A stretch of 64,000 nt of DNA. It comes from Sanderia malayensis (lineage: Eukaryota; Cnidaria; Scyphozoa; Semaeostomeae; Pelagiidae). Positions within the stretch are counted from its first letter, which is position 1. The number at the start of each line of letters is the position of its first letter. This document shows positions 11,601-23,329 of this stretch, in pieces. A model generated the notes under the pieces. The model was not told where the DNA came from. It made no database searches and saw nothing but the letters and a program-made list of their open reading frames with translations. Where the stretch lies: assembly GCA_013076295.1 (NCBI GenBank), contig RQOL01000833.1, forward strand, positions 248,001 through 312,000, given 5' to 3'. Position numbers and translations under genes: made by a program.

Positions 11601-14600
11601 ACTGCCAAGATATCTATGTCTTTGTAACTGTGCATAAACTTTTCTATAGCATGAAAGTTTGATAGCAAGCCTCTTGCATTTTGATGTAACAATTTTAAAC
11701 CTCTTGTTTTAAAAAACTCGTCTGCTAATTTAGCTTCAGCAGGTTCAGGAACACAAAAAATCAACATAATTGCAAGTATAACCGCACGCCACAACGACAT
11801 CTTGGAACTAGATAGAAGCCTTTGTGAAGAATAGATCAAAAAAACAGAGAAAAGCCAGGAAATTGGGGAAAAAGGAAGAACTAATTTTATAGCCATAGCT
11901 GAAGAATGGTCGCAAATAAACGTTCCTCTTCACGATGAAAGACATCCATACACAGAGGTTTACGGAAAAATCGTTTCAAGAGAATCTCAGAATGCTTCAA
12001 TTTATGTTCATACTAATTGTAGAGTTGCTTTTCGAAATAATAGCACACGGTACCGCAAGAAATTTGGCTATTCAGTCATTGATACTGCAGAAGAAGGGGG
12101 TGATTCAGACTCCGAGAAAGGCCAGACAGCAGCAAGTAATTCACCTAAGAAAAGAGCAACACGATCAGAAACCGAATCAGTTTCTTCAAAGTATATTTGT
12201 TTCATATGCAACACTGTTAGATCTAGTGACAAGCATCCATACGACGAAGGTGGTTTAAGAAGGTGCGACACTGATTCAACTGCAAGTAAATTATTTGCCC
12301 GAAAAGAGCTGTTACTTAAAGAAAAGACCCATCGATTTTTTGTTTCAGCAAGGCGATTGGATCTTCTGTTGAGTGGCCAAGCCCATGACATATTTGCAGT
12401 GGATATCTTCTATCATCAGTCATGTTACATAAAGTTTGCGATAAAACCTCTATCTCAAAGAGAGAGGGAAGAGGACGAAAAGAAAGGGAAAGAAGAGGAT
12501 GTCATAAATGCGTTTCTTTATAGAGTTAAAACTTCCGTCATACGGGACAAGAAAGCTTTCCTCCTAAATGAGCTTTTAACAGATATTCAGTTTCTCAGCG
12601 AAGAACAGCACCTTGAAAGACCAGCTATAACTGAAACCAAATCTCTTCGACGACTGCTGGAAAAGGAACTGGGAGATCAAATTGGGTTCTTTCCTTCGGG
12701 AATTTATCGTATTTTCCATAGTACTGATATAAATCCTTGTGAGTACTCGGTTGCAACCCTTCATGGCTGTGGATTACGCAGTAAAGATCACGTCAGAGCT
12801 TTTGGGCGGATGATCAGGGAGAAAATAAAGCTCAAGCAGAAGCAAAGATACGACTTTCCACTCACCTCCGAAGAATTTATTAAAAGTTTGGATGAAGGAC
12901 CGCTACCCAAACTGTACAATGCAATATTTTATTCAATGCATGATAGCGCTACAATAAATGAGTATGGCTACGCAGTCACTTCGAGAGTAAAGGCAACAAA
13001 AATTTGGTCCTTGGCAAGTGACTGGGAATCGTTATTGACAAAAGTTCCTTCGCCCAAGCAAGCAATCATGGGTTTGGTTCTTCACAGGCTAACAGGTAAG
13101 AGTAATTTATCTAATTTCTCTATTTCGGAATCAGAGGCAATGCATTTTCTCTACTGACTCCCACATCTCCAATGAACAACCCTCAAATGAACTCTCACTT
13201 TCAGAACTAAATTTGAATATTAACATGAAATTCTATAATTTTTCTAAGGAAATAAAGAAGTTATCAATACACTACACAAATGTAACCACGTGATGTCATA
13301 CAACAATATCAGGATGCAAAACCAAGCTTGGTCAAGGATGGTCTTTCCGCAAAAAAGCTCCATACCCTCTTTTAGACGAGGTATCGTAACGCATAGCACA
13401 ATTGACAACAACGATGGGAGACAAGACACATGGACTGGGTCTGGAACGACACATGACACAAATAGAACCGTTTTTCAGTTACCAAGTAAAGATGAGAGGC
13501 TACACATTCCAGTTATCGGCACTCTCCAGAGACCACTCGATATTGATGAAGAGCGCAATGAAGAAATTTCAGAGATTGCACCTTACAATATTGGACGGCG
13601 AGTCGACCCACCGGCATTTCCAAACTTCATTGATTCAAGTAGCAGGGACTTGTTGGACGAGTGCTTAAAACGAGACATTGCGTGGTCATTGGCTGGTTCA
13701 ATTAAATCTGAAGATTTGCCTCTTTTGGGATCTTGGACACCATTCAATAAGATGGTTACTACTCATGAAACAGAAATGTGTGTACAGGAGTACTTGCCCG
13801 TCACCCCTCACCCGCCAGAGTTCCCCGTATGTAAAGATTACTTAGATTTTCTGCTGGATATGATAGAAGAGCTGGAAATACCATACATGTTTGTCCATTC
13901 CGATGAAATGGTATATTCTAAGCTGTGTGCCGTCATGTGGAAAAACCCTGAACTGTACAAACGTGTTGTGCTTCTTATGGGGGGATTCCATCAGGTTCGC
14001 GTAATGCAGAGACTTTTGTTCAAACGGTATAGCTGTAGAGGAATCAAGGAGTGGGGCATTGATGCAGAAGTTATCGCCCCAGGCTCGGCTGACTCAGCTT
14101 TTGAAGGGAGACACTATTTTCGGAGCATGGGGCTGCACAAAGAATGTTTTGATGCGCTTGTACAGTTTCGGATAGAACAAATTACAGGTTAGTGTCATTG
14201 TTCGTATCCACTTCATATTTGACAATAAATTCAAGATTCTTATACCTTACATGTGTGTTGTATATATTGTTTTTTAGATGGGCACTCGAAAACAGATTGT
14301 GATCTTATGTCGGCAATAACAGCACTGCGCAAAGAACCGTCTCCTTCCACGATGAGTGCCTTAATGGACTTGCCCCAGTTCGCTGTCTTGTGCAAAAGAG
14401 TTCTATATCATGAAGAAGGAAGTGATGGCCAATTCACAGTGCAATATTTGAAAGATGTATCATTGATGCTTGCTCTTATTTCGTCAGTTCGGGAATGCAA
14501 CATAGAGAGGCATTTGGTAGCAGAGCGAGAGATGATTTCCCTAGCATTTGGTTTTGATCACCAAAACTACGCCCGCTACTGCAGTTTCCAGCATGTAAGT

Positions 14601-16817
14601 CTCCAAGAACTCAAAAGGAAAGAGCATCCTGCATTTCACGACTTGCAAGCGAAAGGACACGGCGGAAGTATTACTGGTGGTGCATTCTCGACGATACATG
14701 GCGACTTAATTACCGAGCTCTTTAATAAAGAGACCAAAGGTACTGCTGGACCCTTCAGATCAGGCTTTAGTACAAGTCTTGGCACGGTCAACACATGGGT
14801 GCATACGATCCATATTCACAGCATATTGAGAATAGCGTTGAGAAAGCAGCTCCAAATCAAATTTTCCTCCAAGCATAAAGAAATAACAAACAGTGGCAGG
14901 CGTTTGCACGACAAACATGTATCTAAATTAAAATCGGTATGGCAAGGCTATGGGACGGATCCTTTTTCGGCTGAAGCTCCAAAATGTTTTCACTCCGGTG
15001 CTCAAATTAGTGCATCCGTTATTCAGGATATGCTGAAAGCTCACGATGTTGGAAGTGTTGCCTTCCAAGCTTTTGTTTCTGACAGACTTGTGAACCACAG
15101 GCAAAGCTTCTATGACCCAATAAAGAAAATCAAGCTCAACACTGGAATAATAAAGAAAAAGCCACCCATGAAAGCCGTATCAGTATTAAAAGAAGATTGC
15201 CAGGCGTTTGGCCTCATTTTAGCGAAAGCAATGAGTTTGGAGGATGCTTTTTGCTTCCCTATCACATCAGTTCCCCTTGCTTTAGCCAATCCCGATGGTT
15301 CACTTCGACAGTCAGATAAAGCCTCGCTACGAAATCTATTGATCTCCAAATCGAAATTGTCAACAAGCACTCCTCCCAAAAATGCAGCATGGTTCGTTGA
15401 TGGACTTGCAGCAGTAAGAACATTGAAATCTAAAAAAACTTACCGGGAGTGGATTATCGGTTTGCTTCGTTTTCTGCGGCCACCTGAATGGTCAACACCA
15501 TCTGTTGTTGGGATGATCAACGATACGTATAGGGAGCGAAGTATAAAAAGCAGCACAAGAAAAGCTCGTGGAGAGACAGGATTAACTGTCAGGCTAGAAG
15601 GTTTCGATCAGCACATGCCCCAGGGAGCAAATTGGAATGAGTTTTTAAAGAATGGAAAAAACAAAGAAGAGCTGATAAAATTAATCTTCAATTACATTCA
15701 AAGTGAAGAAGGAAGAAGGTCATTGCAGCAGCCATTCATCATGACAGAAGGGTCACTCACTCGTGTTATTGACAGAAACAGCTCCAAAGTTCTTCATGAA
15801 TGCAATCACGAGGAAGCAGACACGCGCCTTGTTCTACACGCATCTTTAGCAGATACAGACACGGTCGTAGTTTCGAAAGACACAGATTTCCTGATACTTC
15901 TTGTATGGGCATTTAGCAAGCTAGACATAACAAGAGAGTGGCTTTTAAAGTATGATAATGACAAGTTTGTTGACATAGGCGGAATCTGCGATGCTATCGG
16001 ACCTGACATGTGCAATGCCTTGCCAGCAATCCATGCTCTGTCCGGATGCGACACAACGTCCTACTTTTTTAAGGTTGGAAAAGTTAAAGTTTTGAAAAAG
16101 TTGCTTAACGCACCAGAAAAATGTCGCCTATTAGAAGGGTTAGGAAAAACAACAACTATCCAAGTGTCTGAATTAGAAAAAGTGAAGGAGTTCATTAGAA
16201 CTGTGTTCTACAATGGAAAGACAACTGAAACGTATGCCACGACCCGATTGCGTATTTACAAAGAATTGAAAGTGAGGTCGTCAAGTGCCATTCCTCCGGA
16301 TCCAGATTCAGCTGAAGAAGCAATCAAAAGAGCAAATTACCAGCTATTTCACTGGCTTCGCTGCACGGAAATAATGATGCCAGATGTTTCAATGGAAATG
16401 AATGGGTGGAAATGGGATGAAGAAGCCCAGCTTGTTGTGCCTGTTTGGTTTAAAGGGAAACAATTGCCCCCATTTCTGTCATTGAATAGGAAACCAAAGA
16501 AGTTGGGGGATAAGCAGCGAGACCCACAAGAAGCAGATTCGGAAATGAGTGATGATGGTAGCAACAAGCAAAAGAAAAGACCAAGAAGGAAAAGAAAGTT
16601 CGAAGCGAGTCAAATTGTTTTGCTCAAGCAAGTAGGCACAGATGTAGAAATGTACGACGGAAGTGATGAGGGTGATAAGGAAAGCGCAGTAAGCAGAACA
16701 GAAGAGCCAGAATTTTTTGATTATTATGATGAAGAAAGTGTGTGGGAAGTATCTGATTTCTCTTCAAGTGACGATTCTTCATTATTTAACTGTTTTACTG
16801 CATTAATAATAAAATAA
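8636..16817 (+). CDS. Academ-like transposon protein with XPG/FEN1-type nuclease core, disrupted by a LINE
   Basis: Exon 1 starts at ATG 8636 (MSLSKAFLSTDL...CMICNRN) and is cut at about 8706 by the LINE. Coding resumes at about 11893 to 13094 (donor GTAAGAG), then 13249-14187 and 14278-16817, all junctions in phase, about 1,580 residues in total. The N-terminus has spaced Cys/His pairs (CMIC, VHTNC, CFIC, HQSC), likely zinc-binding. The middle has KNPELYKRVVLLMGGFHQV and DAEVIAPGSADSAFEG. The C-terminal third has HEEADTRLVLHA, SKDTDFLILL and ALSGCDTTSYFFKVGK. These fit the acidic EAD / DxD / GCD series of XPG/FEN1 nucleases with a following helix-hairpin Lys. A basic then acidic tail follows (KKRPRRKRK). 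An AATAAA overlaps the stop region. Without the LINE the frame is open, so decay is recent. Confidence 0.65.
8707..11896 (-). mobile_element. LINE-A, CR1/L2-like non-LTR retrotransposon, nested in the Academ-like gene
   Basis: On the minus strand an endonuclease-reverse transcriptase ORF runs from about 11896 (or Met at 11800) to 8926. The AP-endonuclease part shows TETHVN, ILGDFNANF and IGDHELIG. The RT part shows YRPISILPIFSKIIER, the first catalytic Asp in DLTKAFDTI, GVPQGSILGPLLF and YADD. One frameshift near 10712 separates the two parts. After it the linker reads KCNGKLKEAKRKYHRN in the new frame. No RNase H was seen. The 3' end is an (ATT)n tail (rc of 8707-8732), which marks the insertion junction. 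The exact 5' end and target duplication could not be fixed. Its proteins are shorter than a full two-ORF element because no ORF1 is visible. Confidence 0.85.
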
Positions 16818-16858
16818 ATCCCCATTCGTTTAATTCGGTTCAGATATCTGAATCGAGC

Positions 16859-17183
16859 AGAATTTTGCTATCCGCCATTTTGAATTTTTTGACACTTTTG
16901 AAATGGCCGTATCTCTCGAAATATAAGTCAAATTATATTAGTGTTTTATAATTATTTGTTCGCTTTGTGATACTCTTTCCAATAAACTAATCAGGGGTCG
17001 GATATTCGGAGGTCGGATTTCTTGTGACCGTGGTCACATGACGTCATCGATTACGTCACAATGGCTAATTTGCCAGAATGTTCCCAAGGCTTAAAATGAC
17101 CGCCTTCCCTCACAGATACCAGAACTGCCTTCAGATTTTCCGTTACCCGATTTGCTAGAATGTTATGATAAATTCCCTGTCTA
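16859..17183 (-). repeat. Right terminal inverted repeat of the Academ-like element
   Basis: About 325 bp, inverted relative to 7899-8207. It ends CCCTGTCTA at 17183 and is followed by the TAA duplication. It carries an extra ~14-bp partial duplication (GGTCGGATATTCGGAGGTCG) compared with the left copy. Confidence 0.9.
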
Positions 17184-17186
17184 TAA

Positions 17187-20100
17187 TGATGACATTCCTG
17201 TCGACAATTTGCTTCTTGAGCCAGTGAGGTATAACTCGTTCAACTTAAAACAAGCAAAGTCACATAAACAGGTTACGCGGATCAAAATAAAAAAATGAAT
17301 AAATGGGAAAATCATACATGTGAAATTTACCTGGATCTCTCTGCCAAGCAAATTTCCCTGAAGCAATGTTGGCCTTGTCAAGTTGCGATTCACAGGGTGA
17401 TGCCAACTTTAAAACAATGTTGTATTTGTCCACGCTTGCATCAAGTGATTTCTTGCTAGAACTAATCGATTTACGTATTTTTATTCTTTTCTTTGATGTG
17501 TCTAAAAATTAATTATTCAGATCTTCAACATAAGCTCGAAACTGTTAACAAATGAAAAGGGTGGAAGAAAAAAATACATGGTACGAGAAATTGTAATAAT
17601 CGGAAACCGACTAGCAGTCCTTTTCTTTTCTACCTGCAAGTCAAGAAGTTTCCAAGTTTTGTTGCTGAACCGTTAAATAACTATTTAGAATTCTGGTCCC
17701 CAAAAGATGAAGAGTGTGCTCAGCTAACATTGTTTTCCCACGCGAAATCAACTCTTTTTTATCATATCCATGTTCCAGCAATTCACGCTCCAAAGATTCT
17801 TTTCTTTTCTTTTTCTTCTGGGCATCTTTTTTTGAATTAGTTACAAATTTGTAAATATCTTCTTGACCTACAAGTGTGTATTTAGATTATTTTTAGTGTT
17901 TCACCACTAAATTTTCTAAACAACGTCGATGAAAGAAAGCAAAGCTGTTGGGTAACAGATGAGAACAATTGAGATATTCACCTGAAATAATACTTGATGC
18001 TTCGTCAGTCTTTCTGCTGAACTCTTCAGAAATGGCATGGCTTCGAGCTCTTGACAGAGCCTGAAATACTCTTCAATTTGGTTCACAATAGTGGTAGAGC
18101 TTCGGCGCTGAAATGACTCTAAAAAGGAAGTTTAAGAACATTAATTCCTCTGTTGGCAAAAAATGTAAATTGAAAAGAAAGTGTTCAGATCCAGACCATT
18201 TGCAGAACTTCTGAATTCATGTTCCCAACTATTAATATCGTCTTCCTTGATAGCAAAGGGTGACTTATTTATAAGGTCAGCTTTTGAGGACTCGTTTGTC
18301 AAAAGCTTCTTCTTTGCCTGTAAATATAATAAAATTCCACATAGAATTTTGTATCCTCAGTAGGTAACGAAGATCAAAATACTTTTATAGCCATGGGATG
18401 CCACACCATTACATTACTAACCATTTCATGTTGCCTGGCCAAAGAAACTGCAAGGTTGTCTATTTTTCTTTGGTTCCAGAAAGCTGTGTGTTCAGTTAGC
18501 GTATCAATGCGAGCTATTGAAAGAATAAAATATAACAAGAAATTTTCTTTAACAGGAATAATTAAAAGCATTAAAATATACAAAGCTTGTGATTGAAAAA
18601 GAACCTGCAGCATTCATGTTCTTGGTTGTCAAACCACACTTGGCAGAGTAAGCTGAAAAAGCAATTGAAGTATAAAAAGCAACTCATGTAAATGTACACA
18701 AACTTCCGATCATGTCATCGTGACATTAGAAAACGCTCTCACAAATACAATTACCTGACAATCCAATGAATGTGCCTTAGCATGCATGACAGACAATGCT
18801 TTAGACGAATTCAACAAATTTGAAAGCCCTTTTCATGTGCTGTTGAACTTTGTTGTTGTTGGCAATGAATGCATCTTTATATAACGGAACTTCTGTGCCC
18901 CTAAAGGTGTGTTTGAAAATAGCTCAAAACTGCTTAGAAACATAAACTGCATCATAATAAAGATTTTTAATCCCACTATATAGAGCAGGGATGCCAAGGG
19001 TGCAAAAACAAAGCTTGACATTAATTTCGATGTGTACTAACCTGGGCACTTTCTTAAAACGATATGTTTTACGATGACCATCAATATGGATGGAATGGCA
19101 AGATGAGATACAAACAGGACAAGCAAACCTTTCCTCTCCAATCTGACTCGAGACATTCTCTTTGCAATATGCCCACTCTCTGTAACATTTGCCAAAATCT
19201 GTTACACTAATGGCTCCAGGCTTAAACAAATTTCAATCTTTGTTCCCTTACAACTGCCAATGTGTTGCTAGCCACAAAACAAATAACAATGATTAATAGA
19301 GGAAGAGAATCAATTGCTGATATAAAATATACACACCCGACCATATTTCTTAGCTAATATTTCTAGGCTTTTAACGAATGAGGACAATGAAGTTCCAGGC
19401 GAATTGTGACTTATGGCATGCCAGAGCTCCAGCAAATCTTCAGTATAAAAGGTTGTCATTCTTTGTGGACTTCCGGGCCAGAATCCAGATCTAATCATAT
19501 TAGCAAAATTGCACCCTACCATGCTAAACGAACAGCTACCACAGCAATACAGAACATCATTGAATTCAAAGCGACCTAGTTGATAAAAAAAAATCAAGGA
19601 TACAACATGAAGAACCTGTTTACAATGACAGAGCCAAATGATAATGCAATGCATGAAACTGATACAGGTGTTCTTTTAGCACATTATTACAAAGTAACCT
19701 CTAATTTTACGGTTTCATTCAATATCAGAAATCGTCAGTGAAGCTAGGCTTTAAACAAAATATACAGGAAAAGATGTTTTAAAGACCAATGAGGAATTCT
19801 CAGTGCTCTAATCAGTAGAGAACTCTAATGGGCTTTATGAAAGTTATCTTAAGATATATAAAAACATCTATATATTTATATTCTTTTTGTTTAGTAGCCA
19901 GCTCCAGACCGTGAACAAGCTTTTAGAATCATAGTGATTACAACATGAAACAAAATACAAACCTTTAGCTGAGACAATTGTTATTATTAACTATTTACAC
20001 ATTTTTTGAGAGTGAACTACATTGGTGACATCTAGGGAATGGAAATGGATGGTAAACTGGGAGAGGTCTTTCTACAAGGCAAATGCAATGTAATAAAAAG

Positions 20101-21070
20101 ACAGAAATAATAATTAAAAATAGCAAGTAGCATACTAAAAGACTTTCTTGTCATACTTACAACGTTTGCCTATTGTTGATACCTTCAAAATAACGATTTT
20201 TCCACACTTCCCTGTCATGGAAGGGTAGCTCTTCATGGCATCTGGTATCACAGTTGACACATAAGAATTTTTTGCAGGATGAACATTGAATTTTAGCTGC
20301 CTCATCGCAATACATGCATCTTTTGTCAGGCTTTAGAATAGAATTCTTAAAGATCTGACAGCTAAACAAATAACTCCGAACTGAAGAACAGTTTTCATTG
20401 AGCATGTGCATCCTATTTTGCCATTCCGACCTTTGTTTTGGGAAGGAATTCCCAATTTCATTCAGCTCTGTAAAAAGCTCTTGCAGCATCTCTTCTGTAT
20501 CCACTGAATTATTATCTAAAAAATACTTACTGGGTTGAAATATTCAAACTGCCTCGACCTTGTAAACACTAGCTTTTGAGAATCTCAAAGCTTAATTGAG
20601 GCTGATCGTTAATTCATCAGTACTCATCATCCATGTCCCTGTCAGATGCTTCACCTACTAAATCATCCCCCAAGTCTAGCATAGAAGTGGAACAGTTGAT
20701 GAGCTAGCAGGTTGTTCTGTACAAATCGACAAAATCCAATGTGTATATTAATAGCCTTGTTAAATAATCTGACTGAATAACAACTGATTGCTTGAGCAAC
20801 CCAAGCTATCAAGATATGTGTCATGAAAAATAAAAAATTTCATCTACCTGTAGCAGCGGCAGGCTTTTTGGCCCTACTTTTCCAATTTTCCTTGGAATAT
20901 CTCTTTCTTTGTTTGGTTGCATATTGACCCGTATCGCTATTTACTTTAACGTCAATATACTTGATAGGATGCTGTTTGTCTGAAGAAATTCCTGGCAATT
21001 TAATGTCATCCAGGCTATTAAGGCATTCTTCAAATGTCTGTTCTTTATTCGACCTTTTTTGCTTAGATCT
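17187..21070 (-). pseudogene. KDZ-1 transposase gene, main exon block
   Basis: Minus-strand exons with GT-AG borders: 21070-20848 (basic N-terminus), 20515-20161 (B-box-like finger, CMYC...CSSC...CVNC...CHEELPFHDR), 19575-19337 (CxC-type block with SGFWPGSPQRMTTFYTEDLL), 19220-19042 (FACPVC...IHIDGHRKTYRF), about 18905-18755 (damaged catalytic part ending MHAKAHSLDCQ), 18652-18605, 18513-18422 (FWNQRKIDNLA), 18317-18186, about 18109-17982, about 17867-17690, 17505-17330 and 17245-17187. Motifs and order fit KDZ transposases with their cysteine clusters. The block with the first catalytic Asp and the CRH motif, present in KDZ-2 and KDZ-3, is missing between 19042 and 18905. The gene continues at 7896 after the Academ-like insertion. 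Confidence 0.8.
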
Positions 21071-21120
21071 CTATTAAATTATTATAATTTAAAAAATTAA
21101 TTTTCAGAATTATGAAAATT

Positions 21121-21602
21121 AAAAGTTTTGTTGCACAAAATGCAACAAAACATTCAGATATTATACGGCTTTCTGATATATATGTACCCTCTTTGTTTGC
21201 TCCATAATTTTAATCTTCAAGCTAAGCTTCACAAACTATAACACCGAAAGTAATGATTGACCTAGTACCTTTTACCTACAGCTTTGATAGGAAAGTCTAA
21301 TCAGTCGTGTTTTCTCAGAGATCAGCCGTGTTGGAATTTGGATGAGATGAATTGGAAGAATTAAAAGTTTTGTTGCACAAAATGCAACAAAACATTCAGA
21401 TATTATACGGCTTTCTGATATATATGTACCCTCTTTGTTTGCTCCATAATTTTAATCTTCAAGCTAAGCTTCACAAACTATAACACCGAAAGTAATGATT
21501 GACCTAGTACCTTTTACCTACAGCTTTGATAGGAAAGTCTAATCAGTCGTGTTTTCTCAGAGATCAGCCGTGTTGGAATTTGGATGAGATGAATTGGAAG
21601 AT
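21121..21602. repeat. Perfect tandem duplication, 2 x about 240 bp (period 242)
   Basis: The segment starting AAAAGTTTTGTTGCACAAAA is repeated without a difference I could find. Each copy starts with a small hairpin (TTTTGTTGCA / TGCAACAAAA). It lies just upstream of the first KDZ-1 exon recognised. It is either a very recent duplication or an assembly artefact. Confidence 0.9.
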
Positions 21603-22285
21603 CACAAAATGTGGAGTGGATATGGATGATTTCACACAATTAAATGCGCCTTGAGCTTCTGCGCAATTGTTATATGTTCTACATCAACTTCTCTATCATA
21701 CTTGTTGTTGCATGACAATGAAGAACTGGTCCTTCAATACGAGAATGAAAGCGATGACGAAAATACTATCAGTGAATGATGTGAATGAGGTATTTACCAA
21801 ACTATACGTATAACGAATTTAGTTATTGACTCTATGACTCTAGATGCAGGCGACTTCTTGCTTCATGGAACTGCTCTCGCTGTCCCACGTAAATTCAACG
21901 CTAAAAGATATTTTTGACTTTGACTGATACTGTAAAGAAGGTGGATGCGAGAAAAAGGGCGTCAAATTGATTTTAGCACACTAGCGCCCTTCTAACTAAA
22001 TGTTATCATCAGAGATACACATCAGAGGCCTTTAGTGTGCTAATATCAACCTGTTTTATTTAAAGTATCCAATACTATATATACAGATTTAACCGGATTA
22101 CAATACATTATAAAAGAGTTTTATTGATGATGTGACAGTTTAAAACACCTTTACTGTGATACTTTCCTATAGGAATATGTGAAATGAGATGGTGCACAGT
22201 TTCTAAGTACAAAAAATAATTTTTCAGCCAGTTCTTGCGACTGTACACGTGTTTACCATATATGGTTAAAGCTATGATCAATATG
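21603..22285. other. No gene or element recognised
   Basis: AT-rich sequence between the KDZ-1 5' flank and the inverted KDZ fragment. Short open frames have no recognisable motif and no codon pattern. Confidence 0.5.
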
Positions 22286-22289
22286 CTAC

Positions 22290-22450
22290 AATATGCTATA
22301 ACATTCAGAACAGAGAAACTTCCTACACTCTTGACACTTCATGACCGGCTCATTTAGGTTACATTTACAGCAAACTGCATGTTTTGCTGGAATGAAATTT
22401 CTCAATAGCAAAGCATGAAATAATTCATTTCTTTGATTAAGAATAGAATA
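22290..22450 (-). pseudogene. KDZ B-box exon, 5' half only (minus strand)
   Basis: Minus-strand reading gives NELFHALLLRNF followed by CCKC, a Cys-x2-Cys in VMKCQECRKF and then LCSEC. This is the first half of the same B-box-like finger as in KDZ-1 exon 20515-20161. It stops right after the fourth Cys pair. The missing second half (HNECPFH...) is what opens KDZ-2 at 26598 on the other strand, which suggests an inversion split. Confidence 0.6.
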
Positions 22451-22691
22451 ACCCGAAGCTTCATTTTAATGAAAAAGATGTTGTTTTTTTAAAAACTATA
22501 TATTCGGTCAGACATTCATTCCACTGCCCATTTTCAAAGTGATAAACATTAATAACAAGTTAAAGATCTTGTAAACATATTTAAATACAGTTGCTATAGA
22601 GACATAAAAAAACCCGTATATAGAGTAAAATCAACTAAAAAGTTTTAAAGCAACAGATTTTTCTTGGCCATTAAGTGTAGGTGTCTCACGT

Positions 22692-23240
22692 TTAATTACT
22701 CAGCCTTTTGTCTGTTGAAACAATGTCAAAATCTTCCAAGGTGACGTTTTTATGGCCGGTCGCAAAGGTGTGTGTTGCTACGTGTGATTTGTGATCTCTG
22801 CCACTGTGATCTCTAATTCTTTCAGAGAATCGTCTGGTAGCTTCTCCAGCGTACGTGGCACAACATCCTGGTTCTGGACAAGTGACTTTGATGCTCTCAT
22901 ACTTTTCGCACGTTGTCCTTAATTTGGTCTTAAATTTCGTGAGATTTTTATCTGGTATGTGGTTCAAGTTTTTCAGTAAATTCTGATAAAATAGTTGGAA
23001 CTCCGTTTTAAGCACGGTTTGGTCGATCTTACTCGGTACATGTTGGCTTAACCCAAATGACAATGCTTTCCTTCCTTGTTCTGACAGGTCATATGATGAT
23101 AGATTTGACCATGTTCTTCAAATACGTCTCTTTACCAACATTTTCTGAGATCTTCTGTTTAGATCTCAACTTGTCCAATTTCTCCCTGTGTCTAGCTTTT
23201 GTATCAGTATCACAACTTTTCAGAGCAATACGGATTTTGT
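22692..23240 (-). pseudogene. Penelope-like element fragment: N-terminus fused to GIY-YIG part
   Basis: Read on the minus strand, the N-terminal segment typical of Penelope-like RT proteins (SSYDLSEQGRKALSFGL) is followed, without the RT core, by a GIY-YIG-like nuclease end: a Cys-rich CPEPGCCATYAGEATRRF, then a helix with SERIRDHSG, then a conserved His region. The RT core has been lost by internal deletion. It lies head to head with the RT fragment that begins at 23330. Confidence 0.65.
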
Positions 23241-23329
23241 ATATGACGGCATGGTACCCTACCAGTACCCTACCTGTACCCTACAAGGCAAGGCACGGTC
23301 TTCTGCTACAGTTAAGATACCCTATTAGT

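Larger units (their letters stand above)
7899..17183 (+). mobile_element. Large TIR transposon, Academ-like (9,285 bp), inserted in KDZ-1
   Basis: Both ends begin TAGACAGGGAATTTATCATA as inverted repeats. The element is flanked by the 3-bp duplication TAA (7896-7898 and 17184-17186). Removing the element plus one TAA joins the KDZ-1 codons V-I-I | K-R-C in frame, which is direct evidence for the ends. The only element-encoded gene is the multi-exon plus-strand gene at 8636-16817. A LINE (8707-11896) lies inside its first coding part. Long TIRs, a 3-bp target duplication, a Cys-rich N-terminus and an XPG/FEN1-like motif series fit what I recall of the Academ superfamily. The assignment is by motif only, so another or new superfamily remains possible. 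Confidence 0.7.

Noticed and set aside
17099..17230. Open segment with splice-like borders (CCCTCACAG, GTATAA) inside the right TIR
   Set aside because: It spans the TIR end and the KDZ-1 exon on the other strand. The left TIR copy diverges right at the element border, so it is chance coding potential.
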